Assembly: GCA_016648135.1 (NCBI GenBank)
Contig: JADDOH010001553.1
Span: 124,001 to 188,000, forward strand
DNA length: 64,000 nt
Reading direction: 5' to 3'
From: Agrypnia vestita
Lineage: Eukaryota > Arthropoda > Insecta > Trichoptera > Phryganeidae
The translations under genes were made by a program, and so were the position numbers. The notes under the pieces were generated by a model. The model made no database searches and was not told the origin of the DNA. It saw only the letters and a program-made list of their open reading frames with translations. Below, one piece after another: positions 59,108 through 64,000 of the stretch; position 1 is the stretch's first letter; each line of letters starts with the position of its first letter.

Positions 59108-59631
59108 TAACCCATAAAAACCAAGTTTTTATTATACTCCCTTTCTTTGTAAAATATAACAACAGTTAAAGACGAATTAAAACATATAACGTAACACTAA
59201 ATTTACAGTAATTTAATATATTTCTAAAATGTCAGATGTTTTGAACTTTGATAAGAAACTTCATGCTTTGAAGATTAAATTCTAAAAACATTTGTCTGTC
59301 AATTTAGATTTTCGACATTCGTAGTGAAGTACCTATTATGCATACCGACGGAGTAATTCAAATTTAGAAAATATTCCGCGACTTTATCGGACCGCCGTAA
59401 TCAAACTTTTCTAATGATTCCAATTTGAAAAAACCAATAAAATTTCTAAAAATCCGAAATTATACTATAATTATTTATTTTTTTAACGAAAATTTGATAG
59501 ATCTTCTTGATCGTCGCCATGAGTCTACTTGCCAAGTTTCAGCTCGATTGGATCACGGGAAAAGGGTCAAAAATCGATCCAAAGTTTTTGTTGACGGCAA
59601 ACTGGCAAACAAGCAAGCAGACGCCATACCT
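59108..59631 (+). repeat. dispersed repeat RA, copy 4
   Basis: It is nearly collinear with copy 1 (25987-26472). Both have the same preceding AACCCATAAAAACC and the same order of TCAGATGTTTTGA, TATTATGCATACCGACGGAG and CAGCTCGATTGGATCACGGG. This copy holds an extra ~45 bp near 59165-59210 (GACGAATTAAAACATATAAC) that copy 1 lacks. Confidence 0.8.
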
Positions 59632-61501
59632 ATTGTTATTTCTTTATTCGTTTCTGGAGGGCTTCGGAAATAATACAATTTATCTATTGTCACGTCTTAA
59701 CTTTCGGTTATTTAATTACTTAAATTATACTTATATTATTATATTATATTTACAACCTATTAATTGCTGCATATTCGACTTGCTGGACATCATGTAGGAC
59801 AGATCTGAACTTGTATTAGCTTAAGATGTCCACTAATACCTAAGAACTCTTGTCCATAGCCGACAGAACGATTTAAAATATACAACATTGAAAATCGTGC
59901 TTATTTACCGTCTCTGCAAGGTCGAAAAGGGCGTGCAATGGTGCTGATGTCATGGCGCGTCGCTGAGGCAAAGTTTGACGCGTTACTCACTGATGGCATT
60001 CAAAAAGTTTTGGTGACAGCGGTGGCAGTGTGACAATATTAGAACCAATTATTTAAAAAGCCGTATATGTGATACCAAATATGTATACATGCAATATGCA
60101 AATGCAACTGTTGTAATTTTGTTGCTTCTTGAATTTCAGACATAATTATTTTAATTTGTTGTAGTTTTATTGATTGTTGACATTCATATTTGATTTGATA
60201 ACTAGTATTTCATTTGATGTAATTTTGTTATACTTTATGTTAAGTAATGTTTTATTTTTCTTTATATATCACTTTATTAATTGTTTTTGATAGAATTATA
60301 CCTTATCTCCTTTTTTTATTATTACCTATCAATCTAAACATGTTTATATATATTGTTTCTTTAATGGTACCTTGTACCGTGTATTAATTAAATAAATAAA
60401 TAAATACCAAATAAAAATATGTGATATCAAGTTTCATACATAATCAGTTTAGTAAATTAGTACATCTGTTTAATTAAGCACTAAATTTATATATAAGTAT
60501 GCTAATACTTTCTTGCGGTATAAATTTTTATAATAAATAGTATTTCCACACTCACACAAGGTGATACACACATACATCTGCAGTCATAGAAGAACGGTTA
60601 AGGTTTCTGACTATAGATCAGCTGCGAAGTTTATTTATCCTCGCAATTAGCAATTTACAAAATATATATATAATATATATATGCGTGATCATCCTTTCTT
60701 ATAAGCACTACGCGAGTACCAATCATTGTTCGCTCTTTATATTGAACCAAAACACAAAAACTCTTTATTTATTTTTCAAAATATCTGTCAAGTGCTACCG
60801 ATAAAAGCTTGGCGCCGAGACTTCGCCGCCTAATGAAACATGACCGACGTCTAACTGCCGGAACAGTACTTTACGTATTTAATTTATTTGTTGACTGGCT
60901 GTACTGTGGGAGAGAACTTCCCTTTTTTGGTAATAAATAGGTTTTAAAGAACACAGACCGAAACGTCCGGCATAGTAACAAGATATCTATTTACTAGATA
61001 TATATGTTTTTGTATCAGGGATGATCCCGAATGAGCGTGGTTCTGTAGAGAGGCAGTTCAGGCTCGCGATCCGCACGCAGTTTGCTCCTCTCCAGGATGC
61101 CCGCGATGGCTGCAACGGCTCTCGCACTTCGCAGCTACAGCCAGTTACGCCACTGGTACGAACGCCTATGAATAAATTTTACAAGCGATGCGATGTCCCA
61201 ATTTACATGGCCGTATACGAGGGGAGAATACTCGAGTTAAATAAAAATAGGCTCCCGAGCTCGACTCCGCGTCTAGACATTTTGACCCTGTGTGATTTCT
61301 TTCGTCGGTTTAATTGCGAAGAATACTAACGAGACATTTTCACTCGTCATAAAGAGATACAACGAACGCACAGAAGGCGGTCAAAGCCAAAAAAATTATA
61401 AATTCTGCCGATATCTCTTTTCTGCTTTCACAACTTCTAAACATATCGCGTGCTTCATTTGTCATTTCAACGTTTTTAATTCTCATTTTTCTTTTTCCCA
61501 G
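59632..61501 (+). other. noncoding DNA, intron upstream of the coding exon
   Basis: It ends in the 3' splice site TTTTTCTTTTTCCCAG (G at 61501), preceded by a good pyrimidine tract. A LINE-like tail (AAATAAATAAATAAATACC) ends near 60410. The part at 61021-61330 is CG-richer and keeps a 102-residue frame open, but its reading shows no domain and no splice context that I trust. An alternative promoter there is possible. Confidence 0.5.
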
Positions 61502-61506
61502 GTGCT

Positions 61507-61554
61507 ATGCAAATGACCGCGCCTAACGAGCCGTTCATCCGCTGCCAGAGATAA
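61507..61554 (+). promoter_or_regulatory. upstream ORF in the 5' UTR
   Basis: After the splice acceptor the exon starts at 61502. ATG at 61507 opens a 15-codon frame (MQMTAPNEPFIRCQR) closing with TAA at 61552, with a second in-frame ATG at 61513. It ends 44 nt before the main ATG at 61599. Such an uORF would be expected to lower translation of the main frame, unless splicing from the true upstream exon changes the frame. Confidence 0.5.
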
Positions 61555-61598
61555 GGAGACTCGGGGTTCTCGCAGAAGCCCTCGACGCTGACCCGAAG

Positions 61599-63629
61599 AT
61601 GAAGCGGAATTCCGAGATGATCGGCGGAGCGCTGCTGATCATCGCGATCGGCGCCAGCTTGGGCACGTGCGCCCCGACCACGAGGCCCCTGGAGCACTCG
61701 CCCAGCGAGCTGGCCTGGGACGCGTGGCTGCAGCAGGGCTCGCGGCAGGCGGCGCCTCCCAGGCGCATCACCACCAAATCCCTCTTCGTGTTCCCTCTCC
61801 TCGGCCCGGAGTCCCTCCCCGCGTGTGCCGAGGGCTACCGCCCCGACTCCATGGGCCGCTGCGTGAAGGTAATCAAAGTAAACGAGAACGCGCACCTGGA
61901 GTTCCTGCTCCAGAAGCTCAACTCTCAGTTCGCGACCGAAACTTCCGAAAACCTGGATGAGTCTTACGACTACGACATTGACACGGAAGCGCCCGACACG
62001 TCCGGACCGTTTCAGTTCAACATCCCTTTGGCTTTACCGGTCTCTAAGAAGGAGACCTCCGAAGAGATTGTAGTAACTAAGAAAGAACCCTTGCCCCCGA
62101 AAAGACTCACCGCTGAAAAAATACCAACGTCATCGCCCGAAGTAGTTCCAGAATACAACGATAACGATAAGAAGCAGTTTTTTCTTGACAGCACCCCTGC
62201 GAGTACTGAAGGACTTCTACAACAGAATCATTCAGCTTCTGCGGGGTCTGTATCGATACTTCTCCGGAACTCCACCGGGACCGGTATAACGCTGTTAGCG
62301 CCGACAAATGGCAGGTTTGAGAATTTGACTTCGGAAGAAAATAATAAACACGACGGGACTGAACTAATCAAAGAGCTAGAGAATGTTAAAGTTGATATAA
62401 TTAAAAAAAAAATTGACAAATCGGTACCTGAAAAAGAAAATCTCGAAGCGCTTCCGACGACAATAAATCCTGTCTCCGAGCTACCTCCGCGTGAAATCTT
62501 AATCTCGCAATCGAGCTTCGTGAATAACGCGCATCACAAAGTTCCGGACGCGCAGATGTCAGTGGCCACGAGTGAGATTGCTAATTTGCCAACAGAAAAT
62601 AGCACGCGTGAAGTGAACGTTGTTTCCAAGAGTGACTTTGCGCAATCAAACCTTACTGATCAAACAAACAAGTTGGTCAGTAATGTGACTACAGAGGGCA
62701 CTAAAAACGAAACCGATGTTAACCTCGTTAATCAAATTGAAGCGCTAAAGGCAGCGCAGCAACCGGATAAGTCGCTATCTAACTCTGCATCCCCAGAGAA
62801 AAGTGACGCTCGTCCCGGTACGGCATTATCGCAGGCAGGTAATAGATCTGCGTGCTCTGATTGTCAAACGGAGGATTCGTCTCCTGTGGCATCCTCTGTT
62901 AACCCCTTCGATGATAAAAGAGCCGTAGATTTAGAAGAAAAAATAAAGAAAATTAGTCAGTTCGCTGACGTGTCAAGAAATAGCGACGAGAAAGGACCGA
63001 CTCCAGATGTAAAAAATGCACACAAAAAAACTTCCGATGAGCGAATTCTATTTCCGTCCAATCTTCGAAATGGAGATGGGGGATTAGACCTTAATAAAGC
63101 TGCTTCGTCCAGTTCCTCGGTTCGGTTTCCGGCAAACTACGAGACAGTCCCGGCGCTTCGGGACTCTGCGTTAGGAGGAAACGGGGTGCCGTCAGTTGTG
63201 TATCAACAGCCGTATACACCAGTAATCGACTACCAAAGAGATCGCCATTTTCAGGAATCGAACAACGGACGCCCACCCTACTGGCTGCCCTACGGGTGGA
63301 ACGTAAACAATCCTTCGGGAGAACACAATTTGATGGACTTGTGGTCCAGGATGTCCTCTTCGCAGCGATATCCTTACGACGTGCGGTTCGAGAACGATCG
63401 GCCCCCGGCGCGCCACTACGCGCCGCCGCTGTTCCCCAACTCCCGCGAATCTGGAGGAAGGCTGAGCGTCCGCCACACGCCCGTCAGCTACCGGCAGGGG
63501 AGAGACAACGCGCAGAGAAGGCGGCAGGTGCACCAAGATGAATCCACGAACTACAAACGAAGCCGACACCCTCACTTCCGAGAGTCGGAAGAATTATCCC
63601 GTATTATTGAAGCGTTCAATGGAAGATAG
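61599..63629 (+). CDS. predicted secreted, Ser/Thr/Asn-rich protein, 676 aa, unidentified
   Basis: The only long host-type frame of the window, intronless from ATG to TAG. The start has A at -3 and is followed by a signal peptide: hydrophobic core about residues 8-20 (IGGALLIIAIGASLG), likely cut after C24-A25. Residues about 50-115 look most constrained and include a two-cysteine motif (C76 and C88 in ACAEGYRPDSMGRC) followed by VKVIKVNENAHLEFLLQKLN. The middle (about 115-500) is acidic and low in hydrophobic residues, with eight N-glycosylation sequons (N210, 224, 242, 334, 351, 362, 370, 415) and a CxxC at 419-422. The C-terminal third is rich in Tyr/Pro/Arg, with a possible processing site RRR at 640-642. 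There is no membrane segment after the signal, so an extracellular, largely disordered protein is likely. I do not recognise the family. An insect secreted ligand such as a folded-gastrulation-like protein is one possibility, but this is a guess from architecture only. The first ~400 bp of coding are very CG-rich, the rest less so. Confidence 0.85.
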   Translation: MKRNSEMIGGALLIIAIGASLGTCAPTTRPLEHSPSELAWDAWLQQGSRQAAPPRRITTKSLFVFPLLGPESLPACAEGYRPDSMGRCVKVIKVNENAHLEFLLQKLNSQFATETSENLDESYDYDIDTEAPDTSGPFQFNIPLALPVSKKETSEEIVVTKKEPLPPKRLTAEKIPTSSPEVVPEYNDNDKKQFFLDSTPASTEGLLQQNHSASAGSVSILLRNSTGTGITLLAPTNGRFENLTSEENNKHDGTELIKELENVKVDIIKKKIDKSVPEKENLEALPTTINPVSELPPREILISQSSFVNNAHHKVPDAQMSVATSEIANLPTENSTREVNVVSKSDFAQSNLTDQTNKLVSNVTTEGTKNETDVNLVNQIEALKAAQQPDKSLSNSASPEKSDARPGTALSQAGNRSACSDCQTEDSSPVASSVNPFDDKRAVDLEEKIKKISQFADVSRNSDEKGPTPDVKNAHKKTSDERILFPSNLRNGDGGLDLNKAASSSSSVRFPANYETVPALRDSALGGNGVPSVVYQQPYTPVIDYQRDRHFQESNNGRPPYWLPYGWNVNNPSGEHNLMDLWSRMSSSQRYPYDVRFENDRPPARHYAPPLFPNSRESGGRLSVRHTPVSYRQGRDNAQRRRQVHQDESTNYKRSRHPHFRESEELSRIIEAFNGR

Positions 63630-63711
63630 ATTGACGGATTTCTCGTTTTTGTGATTTTTCACTCTTCAATGTTACCACAGTATGGACAATAGTTCATTAT
63701 TTCTTATCTTA

Positions 63712-63717
63712 AATAAA
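63712..63717 (+). terminator. polyadenylation signal AATAAA
   Basis: It lies 83 nt after the stop codon of the 676-residue protein, in TTATCTTAAATAAACC, giving a short 3' UTR. Cleavage is expected about 15-30 nt downstream. Confidence 0.6.
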
Positions 63718-64000
63718 CCAAAAATGTGTAATATATTATCTTGACAGTACAAGCATTTATTTATAAGTGTAAATATTAGTATATTTTTATTTAATGTGAA
63801 AAGCCAAATGTTAAAATGCTCTTGATGACTGGGGGTGTGATACCACACGACGGCTCAGTGAAATGGTAAACTCATTTAGTTGTCCAAAAACCCTTAATTG
63901 TTGAAACAATTAAGAATTCGGACCTTTTCTCTTCCTAACACGAATGTTGACGTCAGATGATACGCTATAAATATTAATCTTGCATGCTAATGATTGCCAT

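Noticed and set aside
61021..61329. 102-residue plus-strand frame upstream of the secreted-protein gene
   Set aside because: No recognisable motif, poor splice context, and it ends before the acceptor at 61501; probably intronic CG-richer DNA.
1..64000. CRISPR arrays, bacterial operons, riboswitches, rRNA
   Set aside because: No regularly spaced short repeats, no bacterial gene structure and no conserved RNA cores were seen; the DNA is eukaryotic.

Overview
The window reads as nuclear DNA of an insect, most likely a moth or butterfly. It is strongly AT-rich, has almost no long open frames, and is packed with decayed transposons of types common in Lepidoptera: mariner, short foldback elements, tRNA-derived SINEs and 5'-truncated LINE tails. 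I see no bacterial operons, no CRISPR array, no genuine tRNA or rRNA gene, and only one convincing host protein gene. The lepidopteran placement is inference from general character.

The host gene lies at the right end. An exon starts after a strong 3' splice site (position 61501), carries a short upstream ORF, and then encodes a 676-residue predicted secreted protein (61599-63629, +) followed by an AATAAA signal (63712). Because its 5'UTR starts at a splice acceptor, at least one upstream noncoding exon must exist. A plausible candidate is the CG-rich segment ending in a GTATGT donor near 15664, which would make most of the window a ~46 kb first intron. This link is inference. Several CG-rich pockets with homeodomain-type AT cores (about 7.1, 14.3, 42.0 and 51.5 kb) could be regulatory elements.

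Left part (0.2-14 kb): a SINE with a perfect 49-bp triplication (291-437), a 1.1-kb nearly complete palindrome flanked by TTAA (799-1901), two more SINE copies, a Harbinger-like MITE (5780-5964), a complete but frameshifted mariner (8652-9946, TA duplication, DD34D residues present), LINE C-terminal remnants and a small MITE (11664-11855).

Middle part (15-36 kb): members of a foldback family recurring nine times in the window and often ending at TTAA, an internally deleted IS630-Tc1-type transposon that keeps two exons of a transposase N-terminus (20235-21690), a ~1-kb inverted-repeat structure (25860-26845), two hAT-type MITEs with 8-bp duplications (29075-29304, 32886-33103), a second Harbinger-like MITE with TTA duplications and an LTR-like block (34323-34731).

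Right part (36-61 kb): a ~126-bp tandem repeat, tRNA-derived SINEs, more LINE tails, a possible LTR/primer-binding-site/gag start, and four copies of a dispersed repeat (here called RA). LINE tails are mostly antisense to the host gene. The stretches between listed elements are AT-rich DNA in which I see no gene. No clearly new biological system is visible; the best leads are the foldback elements, the deleted transposon with its intron, and the unidentified secreted protein with its possible very long first intron.
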